DNA of 64,000 nt from Sporisorium sorghi. Lineage: Eukaryota; Basidiomycota; Ustilaginomycetes; Ustilaginales; Ustilaginaceae. The stretch lies in NCBI GenBank assembly GCA_023212695.1, contig JALCCG010000014.1:62001-126000 (forward strand), read 5' to 3'. This document shows positions 1-9,323 of this stretch, piece after piece. The position numbers and the translations under genes were made by a program. Below the pieces are notes generated by a model. It saw only the letters and a list, made by a program, of their open reading frames with translations. It had not been told where the DNA came from and did not search any database. Position 1 is the stretch's first letter; each line of letters begins with the position of its first letter.

Positions 1-1
1 G

Positions 2-424
2 CAGATCGTGGATGCACAAGGTAAGCCTTTAACATCTGATGTGCTGAACGAGGGTCGGCGGATCGAAGCACAATACATGCCCGTCATTTACCCTGCGCTG
101 CCGCATGCCGATAAAATCGTTGTATCTGATGCTTCAGCACCAAGAGTTGAAGGCACAATAACTGCATCTGAACGCACTACCCAGGATCACCTGTACATTA
201 ATGTGGGTTCAGATCAATCCACGGATAACGATATCATTCTCAACATATCCAAGGACACCCAAATAATCGGTCTCAGCCCTGATGAGAAACTGAAGCCCGG
301 CACAAAGATTGTAGCTTACCACTCCCTTATCATGACGAAATCAATCCCTGCTATCACTTCAGCGGAAGTCATTGTTGTTCAACCTGACATTACGCTGCCG
401 TTCGAATCACCTATAAAAGGATAA
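2..424 (+). CDS. C-terminal end of a secreted or cell-surface protein, 5' end outside window
   Basis: The reading frame is open from the first bases of the window to a stop at 422-424, so only the last ~140 residues are present. The visible part contains a beta-rich module (about residues 40-130) with DHLYINVG, IILNISKDTQI and a GTKIVAYHS-like segment. This resembles the repeated modules that follow copper-amine-oxidase-type N-terminal domains in Paenibacillus exported proteins. That link is a resemblance from memory, not a firm family call. An internal GTG at position 8 is probably just a valine codon. A strong terminator follows directly. The function is unknown. Confidence 0.6.
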   Translation, partial: QIVDAQGKPLTSDVLNEGRRIEAQYMPVIYPALPHADKIVVSDASAPRVEGTITASERTTQDHLYINVGSDQSTDNDIILNISKDTQIIGLSPDEKLKPGTKIVAYHSLIMTKSIPAITSAEVIVVQPDITLPFESPIKG

Positions 425-440
425 TCTGCGCTATAACGCA

Positions 441-482
441 AAAACCATCGTGTTCAGAAGTGCTGAATACGATGGTTTTTTG
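441..482 (+). terminator. Intrinsic terminator after the first gene
   Basis: A 17-bp stem (441-457 pairing with 463-479, one G-T pair) encloses a 5-base loop and ends in a run of T. The A-rich left flank means it can also act on the minus strand, where it would end the yeeN transcript (stop at 507). Confidence 0.85.
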
Positions 483-506
483 TGTACATACATGGATCGA
501 GTTCTT

Positions 507-1226
507 CTATTCTTCAAACTCTACGTTATGATAGACCTGCTGCACATCCTCCAGGTCTTCCAGCGCATCAATCAGCTTCTCGAATTGCGCCTCAGCATCA
601 CCTGGCAGCGTAACAAAGTTCTGTGCCAGCATGGTAAGCTCTGACACCGTAAACTCCGTAACCCCTGCAGCCTTAAAAGCCTCCTGTACCGCATGGAACT
701 GGTCGGGTTCAGCATATACGATTACAGCATCTTCCTCTTCAAGGATGTCACGCACATCCACATCTGCTTCAAGCAGCAGATCCATGACCTCTTCCGATGT
801 CTTACCTTCAACGCCGAACACGGCCGTTGGATCGAACATATAAGATACAGAGCCGCTGACGCCCATGTTACCGCCGTTCTTGTTAAAGGCAGAACGCACT
901 TCCGGTGCCGTACGATTGACGTTATTGGTCAACGCGTCAACAATGATCATCGAACCGTTCGGACCAAATCCTTCGTAACGAAGCTCCACATAATTCTCGT
1001 CTCCGCTGCCCTTCGCTTTTTCCAGAGCACGGTCGATAATGGCTTTAGGCACATTGTATGTTTTCGCGCGCTCAAGCACGACCTTGAGCGCACGGTTCGA
1101 CTCCGGATCCGGTTCACCCTTCTTGGCTGCCACATAAATCTCAACACCAAACTTAGCGTAGACGCGACTTGTATTCGCATCCTTGGATGCTTTTTTTTCT
1201 TTAATATTATTCCATTTACGGCCCAT
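507..1226 (-). CDS. yeeN: YebC/PmpR-family protein, YeeN type
   Basis: This is a 239-residue YebC/TACO1-family protein. The start [20 protein letters not shown] is nearly identical to the B. subtilis YeeN N-terminus as I remember it, and the length is the same. The central [12 protein letters not shown] and the [11 protein letters not shown] segment are family signatures. YebC proteins were described as DNA-binding regulators. Recent work links them to translation, relieving ribosome stalling at proline-rich stretches, so the cellular role is cytoplasmic. I placed the start at the ATG at 1226 because the 15 codons upstream are not conserved and the length then matches the family. It stands alone between two genes read toward it or away from it. 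Confidence 0.9.
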   Translation of the reverse strand: MGRKWNNIKEKKASKDANTSRVYAKFGVEIYVAAKKGEPDPESNRALKVVLERAKTYNVPKAIIDRALEKAKGSGDENYVELRYEGFGPNGSMIIVDALTNNVNRTAPEVRSAFNKNGGNMGVSGSVSYMFDPTAVFGVEGKTSEEVMDLLLEADVDVRDILEEEDAVIVYAEPDQFHAVQEAFKAAGVTEFTVSELTMLAQNFVTLPGDAEAQFEKLIDALEDLEDVQQVYHNVEFEE

Positions 1227-1439
1227 ATATTTCCGCTCGCTTTCATTATTGAATCTGTAGCCGGTATTCAATAAATACCCTTGTCCATTATATCTCTATT
1301 AAGTAGCATGAACAAGGTTAAGAGCACATTTAGAGTAAATCCCAAACAAAAAACAATCTCGTCTATTCAAGGATATAATCGGCTCATAAATACAAGCAGA
1401 ATGTGCCTGTTTTTAATTGCATACTGTAGACAAAAAATA

Positions 1440-1520
1440 AATTTGTATTGATTATTTATAGATATAATATTAATATGTCTATATATTTAATAAACTAAAT
1501 GCGCATCCGTTTATTAAATA
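1440..1520 (+). promoter_or_regulatory. AT-rich leader of the MFS gene with a 12-bp perfect inverted repeat
   Basis: The 343-base gap between yeeN and the MFS gene is strongly AT-rich. A TATAAT hexamer lies at 1463-1468 with only a poor -35 candidate (ATTTGT, 1441-1446). Just downstream, TATTTAATAAAC (1484-1495) is repeated as its exact reverse complement GTTTATTAAATA (1509-1520) across a 13-base spacer. This sits about 50 bases before the MFS start codon, where a repressor operator would be expected. No other gene-like feature is visible between 1227 and 1569. Confidence 0.45.
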
Positions 1521-1569
1521 ATCAATTACGACTCCGTTTCACACGAGTCACGAAAGGAGAATCCTCATT

Positions 1570-2778
1570 ATGCTTCTTAACAACCCGTATGTCCGAACGA
1601 TTATTTTGTCACACGTTCTTTTAAATCTTGGCATTTGGGTTCGTAACTTTGCGATTCTGTTATATGTCACCGACATAACCAACAACGATCCTTGGTTTGT
1701 ATCCCTCATATCGGTAGCCGAATTTGCCCCTATCTTCCTGTTCGCTTTCATTGGTGGTACATTTGCAGACCGGTGGCGACCTAAACGAACCATGATCGGT
1801 GCCGATGTGTTGTCGGCCGTTTCCGTTTTTCTCGTACTGATTGCTGTCCACAATAACTCATGGCAGGCGCTGCTGGTCGTTACGTTATTCTCAGCCATCA
1901 TGTCACAGTTCTCCCAACCCTCGGCTATGAAATTGTTCAAACAGCATGTGCCGGAACATCAGCTCCAATCCGTCATGGCTATATTCCAATCCTTAATGGC
2001 CTTCTTTATGGTGATCGGCCCCATTGCAGGAGCATTCGTGTATCAGAAGTTTGGAATTGAAGCATCCCTTATCGCAACAGGTGTATTATTCCTGGGTTCC
2101 GCTCTGATCCTGGTGTGGCTGCCGAGAGATCAAGAGAAAGAATCAAAGTCTGAACAACGGAGCCTCTTGCAGGAAGCTATTGAAGGGCTGCGCTATGTGT
2201 GGAATAACCGCGCCTTGCGGACGCTGGCTACAACCTTCGCTGCCGCCGGTCTCGCTGCCGGACTTATTCAGCCCATGATGCTGTTTGTCACGATTGAGAA
2301 TCTCGGGCAGGATAAATCTTTCCTGCAATGGCTGCTAACCGCGAACGGTGCTGCGATGCTGCTTGGCGGGGGCTTCGTTATGGTGTTAGCCAAAAGAATA
2401 TCGCCGCAATCCTTGCTGGCGCTTGGCCTTACCGTCAGCGCACTGGGCAACCTCGGCATCGGCTGGTCTACGAGCATTCTCTTCACTCTGCTGTTGCAGG
2501 TAGTCAATGGTTTCTTCTATCCCACCATTCACATCGGCATCAACACGCTCATTCTGACGAATACCGAGAATGCATACATCGGACGCGTAGGCGGCGCTCT
2601 GACACCGATCTTCATGGGCATGATGGTCATTGGCATGTCGCTTGGCGGATTACTGAAAAATCAATTTTCCTTATTCACCGTATTCTCAGCAAGTGCCCTC
2701 CTGTTTCTGATAGGCTCCGCTCTTCTGATCCCTTTGTTTAAAAAAAGCAGGAACGCCACAAATAGTCTCGTACAATGA
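1570..2778 (+). CDS. Major facilitator superfamily exporter (DHA/macrolide-efflux type)
   Basis: A 402-residue integral membrane protein with about 12 hydrophobic segments. Loop 2-3 carries the MFS signature region GGTFADRWRPKRTM (about residues 57-70), and the central cytoplasmic loop (about 190-210) is charged. The overall arrangement (LLLNNPYVRTI start, EFAPIFLFAFIGG) is that of DHA3-type drug exporters related to MefA-like and YfmO-like proteins. It likely moves small lipophilic compounds outward using the proton gradient. AAAGGAGA lies 11 bases before the ATG. It is monocistronic, bounded by a palindromic leader upstream and a hairpin downstream. The substrate cannot be read from sequence. 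Confidence 0.8.
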   Translation: MLLNNPYVRTIILSHVLLNLGIWVRNFAILLYVTDITNNDPWFVSLISVAEFAPIFLFAFIGGTFADRWRPKRTMIGADVLSAVSVFLVLIAVHNNSWQALLVVTLFSAIMSQFSQPSAMKLFKQHVPEHQLQSVMAIFQSLMAFFMVIGPIAGAFVYQKFGIEASLIATGVLFLGSALILVWLPRDQEKESKSEQRSLLQEAIEGLRYVWNNRALRTLATTFAAAGLAAGLIQPMMLFVTIENLGQDKSFLQWLLTANGAAMLLGGGFVMVLAKRISPQSLLALGLTVSALGNLGIGWSTSILFTLLLQVVNGFFYPTIHIGINTLILTNTENAYIGRVGGALTPIFMGMMVIGMSLGGLLKNQFSLFTVFSASALLFLIGSALLIPLFKKSRNATNSLVQ

Positions 2779-2783
2779 TGATC

Positions 2784-2810
2784 AGAGCCACCTCATGCTG
2801 AGGTGGCTCT
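2784..2810 (+). terminator. Hairpin after the MFS gene
   Basis: A perfect 12-bp stem (AGAGCCACCTCA / TGAGGTGGCTCT) with a 3-base loop starts 5 bases after the stop codon. It lacks a good T tract, so efficiency is uncertain. The same AGAGCCACC stem core recurs in the terminator at 7493-7512. Confidence 0.6.
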
Positions 2811-2849
2811 TGGCGTGAATCGGCTTAATCCACCATCTCCACGCTTGAG

Positions 2850-2892
2850 AAAAAATAAAAAACCGAAGCCCCTCCTCTCGGAGAGCTCCGGT
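2850..2892 (-). terminator. Intrinsic terminator of cysJI
   Basis: On the minus strand ACCGGAGC (2892-2885) pairs with GCTTCGGT (2869-2862), with an inner CTCC/GGAG helix. A T-rich run at 2861-2850 follows. It lies about 60 bases beyond the cysI stop. Confidence 0.8.
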
Positions 2893-2951
2893 CTGTCGTG
2901 TTTATTCACAGTTATCCTCTGAATCCCTATATGTCTCTTTACATTTACATG

Positions 2952-4676
2952 TTATGCGTGAAACTGCTGTCCATCCAATACTTCCTTCACATAGCCTGCG
3001 CGAATGACAAAGTCACCAAAGTGCTCGCCTTTCTCTCGCTCTTGTGCATACTGTGTGATCATCGGGCGAAGCGAATCCAAAATCTCGGTTTCACCAATGT
3101 TTTCCTTGAAGAGCTTGTTTAAGCGGTGCCCGGAGAAACCTCCACCCAAGTACATATTGTATTTGCCCGGTGCCTTGCCGATAAAGGCGATCTCAGCCAG
3201 CATCGGTCTGGCACATCCGTTCGGGCATCCTGTCATACGAATGACGATATCCTCTTCGCGCAGCCCATTCTCCTCCAGAATCGGATCAATCTTATCCAAT
3301 AGCGTTGGAAGATAGCGCTCGGATTCAGCCATAGCCAGACCACATGTTGGCAAAGATACGCATGCCATGGAGTTTCTTCGCAGAGCGGAGTAATGGTTTC
3401 CGTCTGTGAGTCCGTAACGCTTGATGAGCTCCTCGATCTTTTTCTTCTTATGGCTGCTGACATTGGCAATGATCAGATTCTGATTGGCCGTCAGACGGAA
3501 ATCGCCATTATGGATTTGGGCAATTTCACGAAGACCTGTCATCAGCAGATAATCCGCCTCGTCTTTAACGCGTCCGCTTTGGATGAAAAGTGTAAAATGC
3601 CATTTTCCGTTACTGCCTTTTACCCATCCGTAGCGATCACCGTTATGGTCAAAATGAAAAGGTCTTGCCTCTTCCAGCTTCCAGCCAAGCCGCTCGCTAA
3701 GTTCGCTTACGAACCAATCGATCCCTCGGTCATCGATCGTATATTTGAATCTAGCATGTTTACGAACCGCGCGGTCCCCGTAATCACGCTGGATCATAAC
3801 GGTCTTCTCCGCCAAGTCAATGATTTGCTCCGGTTTGCAGAAACCAATGACTTTTGCCACTTGAGGGTAGGTCAGCGGATCACCGTGTGTCATCCCCATC
3901 CCACCGCCAACAGATATGTTGAAGCCCTTCAACTCTCCGTTCTCAACAATTGCAATGAAACCAAGATCCTGGGAGTATACATCCACATCATTGGAAGGTG
4001 GCACAGCCATCCCAATTTTGAATTTACGAGGGAGATACACCGGGCCGTAGATCGGCTCCTGTTCCTCGGCATCCTGCAGACTATCCACGATCTTCTCACC
4101 ATCAAGCCAGATCTCATGATAGGCACGAGAGCGCGGATCCAGATGATCACTCACTTTGCGTGCCCACTCGTACACCTCCGAATGAATCTCGGATTGGTAC
4201 GGGTTAGGGTTACACATAACGTTACGGTTGACGTCGCCGCAGGCTGCTAATGTACTAAGGAGTGCTTCATTAACCTCTTGAATCGTAGTCTTCATGTTCC
4301 ATTTGAGCACACCATGAAGCTGAAACGACTGGCGTGTTGTCAACCGAATTGACCCGTTTGCGTACTTCTGCGCAACGCGATCCATCATAAGCCATTGCTC
4401 AGGAGTCACCACACCGCCGGCAGCACGAACACGCAGCATGAACTGGTATGCAGGCTCCAGCTTCTGCTTATGTCTCTCATTGCGTAAATCCCGGTCATCC
4501 TGCATGTAGCTGCCATGGAATTTCATCAGCCGGTTATCATCTTCCGGAATCGATCCGGTTATACGATCTTCCAGCGTTTCTACAAGACTGCCGCGCAGAT
4601 AGTTGCTTCGACGCTTGATGTCCTCCACATCACTATGAGGTGCGCTATTAGATGATAATAAGTTATTATCAGACAT
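2952..4676 (-). CDS. cysI: Sulfite reductase hemoprotein beta subunit
   Basis: 574 residues from the ATG at 4676, preceded by AGGAG nine bases upstream. The seven residues that an earlier start would add do not fit the family. CysI holds the siroheme and [4Fe-4S] cluster that reduce sulfite to sulfide with electrons from CysJ in assimilatory sulfur metabolism. The cluster ligands are visible as CVSLPTC and GCPNGCARP in the C-terminal half, and the siroheme-contacting basic residues sit in [12 protein letters not shown] near residue 110. Length and motifs are complete. It follows cysJ by 35 bases in one operon, the usual cysJI order in Bacillales. Confidence 0.95.
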   Translation of the reverse strand: MSDNNLLSSNSAPHSDVEDIKRRSNYLRGSLVETLEDRITGSIPEDDNRLMKFHGSYMQDDRDLRNERHKQKLEPAYQFMLRVRAAGGVVTPEQWLMMDRVAQKYANGSIRLTTRQSFQLHGVLKWNMKTTIQEVNEALLSTLAACGDVNRNVMCNPNPYQSEIHSEVYEWARKVSDHLDPRSRAYHEIWLDGEKIVDSLQDAEEQEPIYGPVYLPRKFKIGMAVPPSNDVDVYSQDLGFIAIVENGELKGFNISVGGGMGMTHGDPLTYPQVAKVIGFCKPEQIIDLAEKTVMIQRDYGDRAVRKHARFKYTIDDRGIDWFVSELSERLGWKLEEARPFHFDHNGDRYGWVKGSNGKWHFTLFIQSGRVKDEADYLLMTGLREIAQIHNGDFRLTANQNLIIANVSSHKKKKIEELIKRYGLTDGNHYSALRRNSMACVSLPTCGLAMAESERYLPTLLDKIDPILEENGLREEDIVIRMTGCPNGCARPMLAEIAFIGKAPGKYNMYLGGGFSGHRLNKLFKENIGETEILDSLRPMITQYAQEREKGEHFGDFVIRAGYVKEVLDGQQFHA

Positions 4677-4711
4677 ATTCCTTTTCTCCTCTCGCAACCA
4701 TGGGAATTGTC

Positions 4712-6544
4712 TTAATATACATCCCGCTGGTAACGTTTCTCTTGCTGCATGAGGCCCAAGTATTCCGCAGCTTCTTCTGGACTCATCCCGCCTTCTTGCT
4801 CAAGAATTGCCCCCAGTGCGGAATGCACATCATGCGCCATCTTCTTCTCGTCACCGCAGACGTATACACACGCTCCGTTCTGAAGCCACTGATACAATTC
4901 CTTGCTCCTCTCCAGCATACGGTGCTGTACATATACTTTCTTGTCCGTATCTCGCGAGAAGGCAACATCCATCTGTGTCAACACCCCATCCTTTAACCAG
5001 CGCTGCCATTCGATCTGATAGAGAAAGTCTGTTGAGAAATGCTGGTCACCGTAGAACAACCAGGATTTCCCTCCTGCACCTGTCTCTTCGCGCTCACCGA
5101 GGAAAGCTCTGAATGGAGCAACCCCTGTACCAGGACCGATCATGATGATCGGGGTGTCCGGATTCTCGGGAAGCTTAAAGTTCGGATTGTGTTGAACATA
5201 CACCGGAAGTGTGTCTCCAGCTTCCAGCCGTTCCGCCAATTGTACGGAACATACACCGTAACGATCTCGGCCATGTGCCTCGTAACGAACCGTACGAACG
5301 GTTACATGGACTTCATCGGGGAAGGCCTTGGAACTGCTGGCAATTGAGTACAGACGAGCAGGGATTTTTCGTAATATCGATACAAAATCACTTGCTGCCA
5401 CTTGCTGCAGACCATAATCCTGTACCAGGTCGAGCAAATCCCGTTCCTCGATATAGGTGCGCAATTCCTGCTCATGCCCTGGTTTCAGAAGCTTCCGAAG
5501 CCCTTCATTCCCTGAGACCTTAACCACTTGCTCAATCAGAGGTTTAGTGAGAACGGTTATTTCGTAGTGACGGAGCAAGGCATCCCGAAGCGCTCGCGCT
5601 TCACCATGTTTATTAATGACGACCACTTCATCAGCATTCCATCCCATAGCAGCGATAAGATCATCGACAAGCTGCGGATGATTTTCCGGATAGATTCCTA
5701 AGCTATCGCCCGGCTCATACTGCAAATTTGATCCTTCAAGAGAAATTTCGATATGACGTGTTTCACGGTCGGATCCTCTTCCGTTCAAATTCAAATTCTC
5801 GAGGATTTCCGCTTGAAATGGATTGCTTCTTGAAAATTCCGATTCCGTGCTATCGCTCAGGGCTACCGCACTCACGCTTTCAACAACGGACGATCCTGCT
5901 CCAGCCTCATTCAGCGATTGAAGAACCTGGTTCATCCATTCAGCGGCCGATTCATCAAAATCCACGTCGCAATCCACTCTTGGCGTCAGCCGCTTGCCGC
6001 CCAATTCTTCGAGCCGCTTGTCGAAATCTTTACCCGTTTGGCAGAAAAATTCATACGAGGTATCCCCCAGCGCCAGTACGGAATATTGAAGACTCTCTAC
6101 TTGAGGCGCCCGTTTGCTGTGCAGGAACTCATAGAAAGGAATGGCGTTATCCGGCGGTTCGCCTTCGCCATGCGTACTCACAATAATAAGGAGATTCTGC
6201 AGCTTCTTCAGATTGTTCGGCTTGAAGTCGCTCATTGAGGACATTGTAACCACTAGACCAACCTCTTCAAGCTTCTTCGATAACTTCTTCGATAATCCAT
6301 GACCATTGCCAGTCTGAGATCCGTATAATACGGTCACTTCTTTAGGTGCCAGCGCTGCGGGAACCGCTATTGCTGCTGTGTTTGCTTGTGGTGCTGTTGC
6401 AACTGAAGCGGCTGCCGTTCCCTGGATAGCGGCAATATATCCGCTGAGCCAGGACCGCTGGGAATCCGTCAGTGTCGGCAACAGCCGGTTCAGTAATTCT
6501 ACCTGTTCCTGATTAAAAGGACTGTTCGTTACTTGAAGTTCCAA
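4712..6544 (-). CDS. cysJ: Sulfite reductase flavoprotein alpha subunit
   Basis: 610 residues. The FMN-binding flavodoxin domain is N-terminal ([11 protein letters not shown], about residue 70 onward). The FAD domain is central (RLYSIASS), and the NADPH domain follows ([22 protein letters not shown]). The protein passes electrons from NADPH through FAD and FMN to CysI. I chose the TTG at 6544, preceded by GAGGTGG six bases upstream. This start gives [14 protein letters not shown], matching the Bacillus CysJ N-terminus, whereas the ATG at 6571 would add nine unconserved residues and has no ribosome binding site. It is first gene of cysJI, with a candidate promoter at 6618-6646. Confidence 0.95.
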   Translation of the reverse strand: MELQVTNSPFNQEQVELLNRLLPTLTDSQRSWLSGYIAAIQGTAAASVATAPQANTAAIAVPAALAPKEVTVLYGSQTGNGHGLSKKLSKKLEEVGLVVTMSSMSDFKPNNLKKLQNLLIIVSTHGEGEPPDNAIPFYEFLHSKRAPQVESLQYSVLALGDTSYEFFCQTGKDFDKRLEELGGKRLTPRVDCDVDFDESAAEWMNQVLQSLNEAGAGSSVVESVSAVALSDSTESEFSRSNPFQAEILENLNLNGRGSDRETRHIEISLEGSNLQYEPGDSLGIYPENHPQLVDDLIAAMGWNADEVVVINKHGEARALRDALLRHYEITVLTKPLIEQVVKVSGNEGLRKLLKPGHEQELRTYIEERDLLDLVQDYGLQQVAASDFVSILRKIPARLYSIASSSKAFPDEVHVTVRTVRYEAHGRDRYGVCSVQLAERLEAGDTLPVYVQHNPNFKLPENPDTPIIMIGPGTGVAPFRAFLGEREETGAGGKSWLFYGDQHFSTDFLYQIEWQRWLKDGVLTQMDVAFSRDTDKKVYVQHRMLERSKELYQWLQNGACVYVCGDEKKMAHDVHSALGAILEQEGGMSPEEAAEYLGLMQQEKRYQRDVY

Positions 6545-6617
6545 CCATATCCACCTCTCAAAAGCGCACATTATTAATTCCTACTATTACGATACAATTA
6601 ATTTTATTGCTCCTCTG

Positions 6618-6646
6618 AACCTATCACAGCTTACCGGACCGGTCAA
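6618..6646 (-). promoter_or_regulatory. Candidate promoter of cysJI
   Basis: Read on the minus strand, TTGACC (6646-6641) and TAGGTT (6623-6618) are separated by exactly 17 bases, about 75 bases before the cysJ start. The -35 is near consensus and the -10 is weak, as expected for an activator-dependent promoter. The -35 overlaps the small palindrome ACCGGACCGGT. Confidence 0.5.
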
Positions 6647-6664
6647 TTACAATGTTCTTATAGC

Positions 6665-6687
6665 ATTTATCAGTTTTCCTGATAAAT
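6665..6687. repeat. Perfect inverted repeat between cysJ and cdaS
   Basis: ATTTATCAG (6665-6673) and CTGATAAAT (6679-6687) form a 9-bp perfect palindrome with a 5-base spacer. It lies about 20 bases upstream of the cysJI -35 and about 100 bases before cdaS. It could be an operator, for example for a LysR-type regulator of cysJI. No regulator can be named from the sequence. Confidence 0.4.
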
Positions 6688-6790
6688 CGATGATGAAGGA
6701 TTTTTTTGCGATTTAAGAACTTCGCGAAGCAGGCAGAATATCGCTGTGTCGGATTGGTAATGATACGAAGGATAAGGAGGAAGATAGAAG

Positions 6791-7408
6791 ATGCAAATTC
6801 ATGACTGCAATTTCACGCCGCTTAAGCGCAAGCTGAAAGACCAGCTTATTGACATCAAAAAGCATATAGAGAATGTCATTGTCAATCTGGACCAGAACAG
6901 CTCCTGTCTGCTTAATGAATTGGATCTTGTACGCACTAAATTTTTGGAAGCCGAGTCAATTTCATCCACGTATTATCTCAATTGTTTTCTCTTCCCCTTC
7001 ACAAGCAAGTACCAGGAAATCGCCAAATCCATATATCATCTCAGTCAAAAAAATCTGGGAGCGCTGATTGTGATTCAGCGGGAAGATCCTCTCGATTCTT
7101 TAATAACACCCGGCATCCCCTTATCTGCGGAAATCACGAGCCCGCTGCTGGAATCCATATTCGTTCCGGGTAGTCCGCTGCATGACGGGGCCGTTCTCGT
7201 TCGCAAAGAAATGATTATCTCTGCTGCGAATGTGCTTCCATTAACTGCAAAAACTTATGGTGATCGAAAGCTTGGCACTAGGCATCGTGCGGCTATAGGT
7301 TTATCCGAGATTAGCGATGCTTTGGTTCTCGTCGTATCTGAAGAAACAGGAAGAACCTCCTTCTGCATGAAAGGAACTCTCTACCCCTTATCGATTACCA
7401 GTCCTTAA
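6791..7408 (+). CDS. cdaS: Diadenylate cyclase, sporulation type
   Basis: 205 residues. The N-terminal ~65 residues form the helical autoinhibitory region typical of CdaS, with no transmembrane segment. The DAC domain follows, with both catalytic motifs: DGA at residues 132-134 (PLHDGAVLV) and GTRHR at 162-166. It condenses two ATP to cyclic di-AMP. CdaS (YojJ) in B. subtilis is made in the forespore and supports germination. AAGGAGG sits ten bases before the ATG. The nearby bshB2-yojF pair keeps a linkage also found in the B. subtilis yojF-yojJ region. Length matches the family (about 207). Confidence 0.93.
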   Translation: MQIHDCNFTPLKRKLKDQLIDIKKHIENVIVNLDQNSSCLLNELDLVRTKFLEAESISSTYYLNCFLFPFTSKYQEIAKSIYHLSQKNLGALIVIQREDPLDSLITPGIPLSAEITSPLLESIFVPGSPLHDGAVLVRKEMIISAANVLPLTAKTYGDRKLGTRHRAAIGLSEISDALVLVVSEETGRTSFCMKGTLYPLSITSP

Positions 7409-7486
7409 TTCATCAACACTCTTGGCTACATAACCTCTCTTTACAGCGCACCAATAATAAAGTGAACCTTCGCTCGTATTGGCATA

Positions 7487-7512
7487 GAAAAAAGAGCCAC
7501 CGCGGTGGCTCT
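7487..7512 (-). terminator. Intrinsic terminator of bshB2, probably bidirectional
   Basis: A 20-base perfect palindrome (7493-7512, AGAGCCACC arm) is followed on the minus strand by a T run at 7492-7487. It also closes the cdaS transcript from the other side. Confidence 0.85.
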
Positions 7513-7542
7513 TCTATTGATATCCATCTATTCATAGGATTC

Positions 7543-8199
7543 TTATTCAAAGGTATACGTCCAGAAACGTTCAGTCCCGAAGCGGTCCTCGACTTCTTTT
7601 GCCTTCAACTGCTTTTTACCCAGCAGCTCTGCAGCCTGGAATTGGGAACGATGGGCTTGAATGGAATTCAGCTTCTGGACCATAAACATAGATACGTCCT
7701 GATAAACATCCGGTTTGCCAAGCTCCTGCTCACAATTTTTGGAGAATGCCAGACACTGAACCACAGGTCTTTCCCCAGCAGGCATCCGCTGAATCGTACG
7801 AATTACAGCTGCACCCGTGGCATCATGATCGGGATGAACACTATAGCCAGGATAGAATGTGAATACAAGTGAAGGTTGTATCTCCTGAATCAGGGCTGCA
7901 ATCACACCATCCAGCTTAGGCTGGTCCTCGAATTCAATCGTCTTATCATGGAAACCCAGCAATCGCAGGTCTTGTATGCCTATGGCTTTGCATGATTCCT
8001 CCAACTCTGCTCTACGAATAGTCGGAAGCGTGATCCGGTTAGCAAACGGAGGGATCCCCATGTTGCGGCCCATCTCTCCGAGTGTCAGGCAAGCATAGGT
8101 GACATGAGCACCTTCTATAATATATTTAGCCAACGTACCGGATAAACCAAAGGCTTCGTCATCCGGATGCGGCAATACGACCAGTATGTTTTGCTCCAT
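7543..8199 (-). CDS. bshB2: Bacillithiol biosynthesis deacetylase
   Basis: 218 residues of the LmbE/PIG-L zinc deacetylase family. The zinc and catalytic motif PHPDDE is at residues 10-15 and HPDHD lies near residue 122. BshB enzymes remove the acetyl group from GlcNAc-malate in synthesis of the low-molecular-weight thiol bacillithiol. The close match to YojG (BshB2), including the NRITLPTIRRAELE segment, and the yojF neighbour favour BshB2 rather than BshB1. It lies 22 bases after yojF and ends at a strong terminator. Confidence 0.92.
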   Translation of the reverse strand: MEQNILVVLPHPDDEAFGLSGTLAKYIIEGAHVTYACLTLGEMGRNMGIPPFANRITLPTIRRAELEESCKAIGIQDLRLLGFHDKTIEFEDQPKLDGVIAALIQEIQPSLVFTFYPGYSVHPDHDATGAAVIRTIQRMPAGERPVVQCLAFSKNCEQELGKPDVYQDVSMFMVQKLNSIQAHRSQFQAAELLGKKQLKAKEVEDRFGTERFWTYTFE

Positions 8200-8221
8200 C
8201 GTTCCTCATCTCCTCTCTCTA

Positions 8222-8566
8222 TTAAAAAGGCTCCCGGCTCAGCTGCAAAGCAACAACCAGTTTCCCCTGACTATCATGGCCCGCCATGATAAGTCTATCG
8301 GTATCAGCCTGTTCAAAATGGGTAAGTCCTTCGGTATATATCCAGCCTTGATTCATTTTTAAACCAACCCGGTAAGGACCGTTGCCGGATATCGAACCAG
8401 CGGTATAACGAATACTTGCATTTGTAATAAAATTGGCAGCAGGGTGCTTTGTGCTATCGTGATGGGCAGCATAGGCGCCTGTTGTCATCTCAAGATGAAT
8501 ATATAAATCCTGATCCTTCAATTTATCAATCATTTGTTGGACTTCTGCTTGATTTATGAGTTCCAT
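8222..8566 (-). CDS. yojF: YojF family protein (DUF1806)
   Basis: 114 residues from the ATG at 8566, with GGAGG five bases upstream; a start four codons earlier lacks this spacing. The family is small, soluble and of unknown function, and is almost always next to bshB2. Conserved features visible are the HLEMTTGAYA strand and the GLKMNQGWIYTEGLTH segment. The tight coupling with bshB2 suggests a role with the deacetylase or in thiol homeostasis, which is inference only. Confidence 0.88.
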   Translation of the reverse strand: MELINQAEVQQMIDKLKDQDLYIHLEMTTGAYAAHHDSTKHPAANFITNASIRYTAGSISGNGPYRVGLKMNQGWIYTEGLTHFEQADTDRLIMAGHDSQGKLVVALQLSREPF

Positions 8567-8657
8567 AGTTCCCTCCAATATAAAGAATCACGACAATGAT
8601 CACAGTCGGTATGATGATTCTAACATAATTATATGACCATGACGAAATACCTTGTAT

Positions 8658-9149
8658 TTATCTTTCAGCAAACAGAGCGGAGTATTCCGGCTGTGCTGCA
8701 TACACGCTGAGCTCGTACTCAGAAATAACGGTATATCCTTCCCTGCGCAGAAGAGCTGTTGTTACGCCATAACCGGCTTGCTTCACATTGGCAAATTCTC
8801 CATTATAGATCATTGCGCTGCCGCAGGAGGGGCTGTTCTCCTTCAGAACGATCAGCAGTGCTCCGAGCTTTTGTGCCGTTCGAAGAGCCTGATATGCACC
8901 CTTTATATACATCACCGTCACATCTCTGCCGGACCATTCTATTACTCTGGCACTTCCTGACAGGACGTCATCACCGTTACCGCCGATGATCTCTGCTGGC
9001 TCACGCGGAGTTGAGAATCCGCCAAGAAGTTCCGGGCATACGGTTACCGCTTTCTTCGCTTCCACTAACAGTTGAATATGGGTATCCAGGCTGTCCGTAG
9101 CGTTATAACGAACCTTCAAACCGGCTAAACAAGAACTTACGATAATCAC
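8658..9149 (-). CDS. DUF523 family protein (YbbK type)
   Basis: 163 residues of the DUF523 family. The conserved cysteine motifs are all present: SSCLAGLKVRY at the N-terminus, CPELLGGFSTPR near residue 40, and KENSPSCGSAMIY near residue 105. The set of conserved cysteines suggests metal or cluster binding, but no reaction is established for the family. I prefer the GTG at 9149, which has AGGTGG six bases upstream. The GTG at 9158 overlaps that ribosome binding site. A consensus promoter lies at 9212-9240. Confidence 0.85.
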   Translation of the reverse strand: MIIVSSCLAGLKVRYNATDSLDTHIQLLVEAKKAVTVCPELLGGFSTPREPAEIIGGNGDDVLSGSARVIEWSGRDVTVMYIKGAYQALRTAQKLGALLIVLKENSPSCGSAMIYNGEFANVKQAGYGVTTALLRREGYTVISEYELSVYAAQPEYSALFAER

Positions 9150-9211
9150 AGATGCCACCTCAAATCTTCGTGCTTTGCTTAATATATGGCTAAAGCGGTT
9201 CGGCTGACTTA

Positions 9212-9240
9212 AGTATCATGAATCAGAACGCAATTGTCAA
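9212..9240 (-). promoter_or_regulatory. Sigma-A promoter of the DUF523 gene
   Basis: On the minus strand TTGACA (9240-9235) and GATACT (9217-9212) are spaced by 17 bases, about 60 bases before the start codon. The -35 is perfect consensus. Confidence 0.7.
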
Positions 9241-9323
9241 CGCAATACGCATGATGGATGGCTGCTGCCATCACTCCAGCTTCCCTCTGAGAATCTCTGA
9301 GTCAAAGCTGAAGATCATCATAA

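Noticed and set aside
693..1274. A 193-codon plus-strand frame
   Set aside because: Antisense of yeeN, which matches its family over its whole length.
3393..4250. A 285-codon plus-strand frame
   Set aside because: Fully inside cysI on the opposite strand. The cysI product has complete cluster and siroheme motifs.
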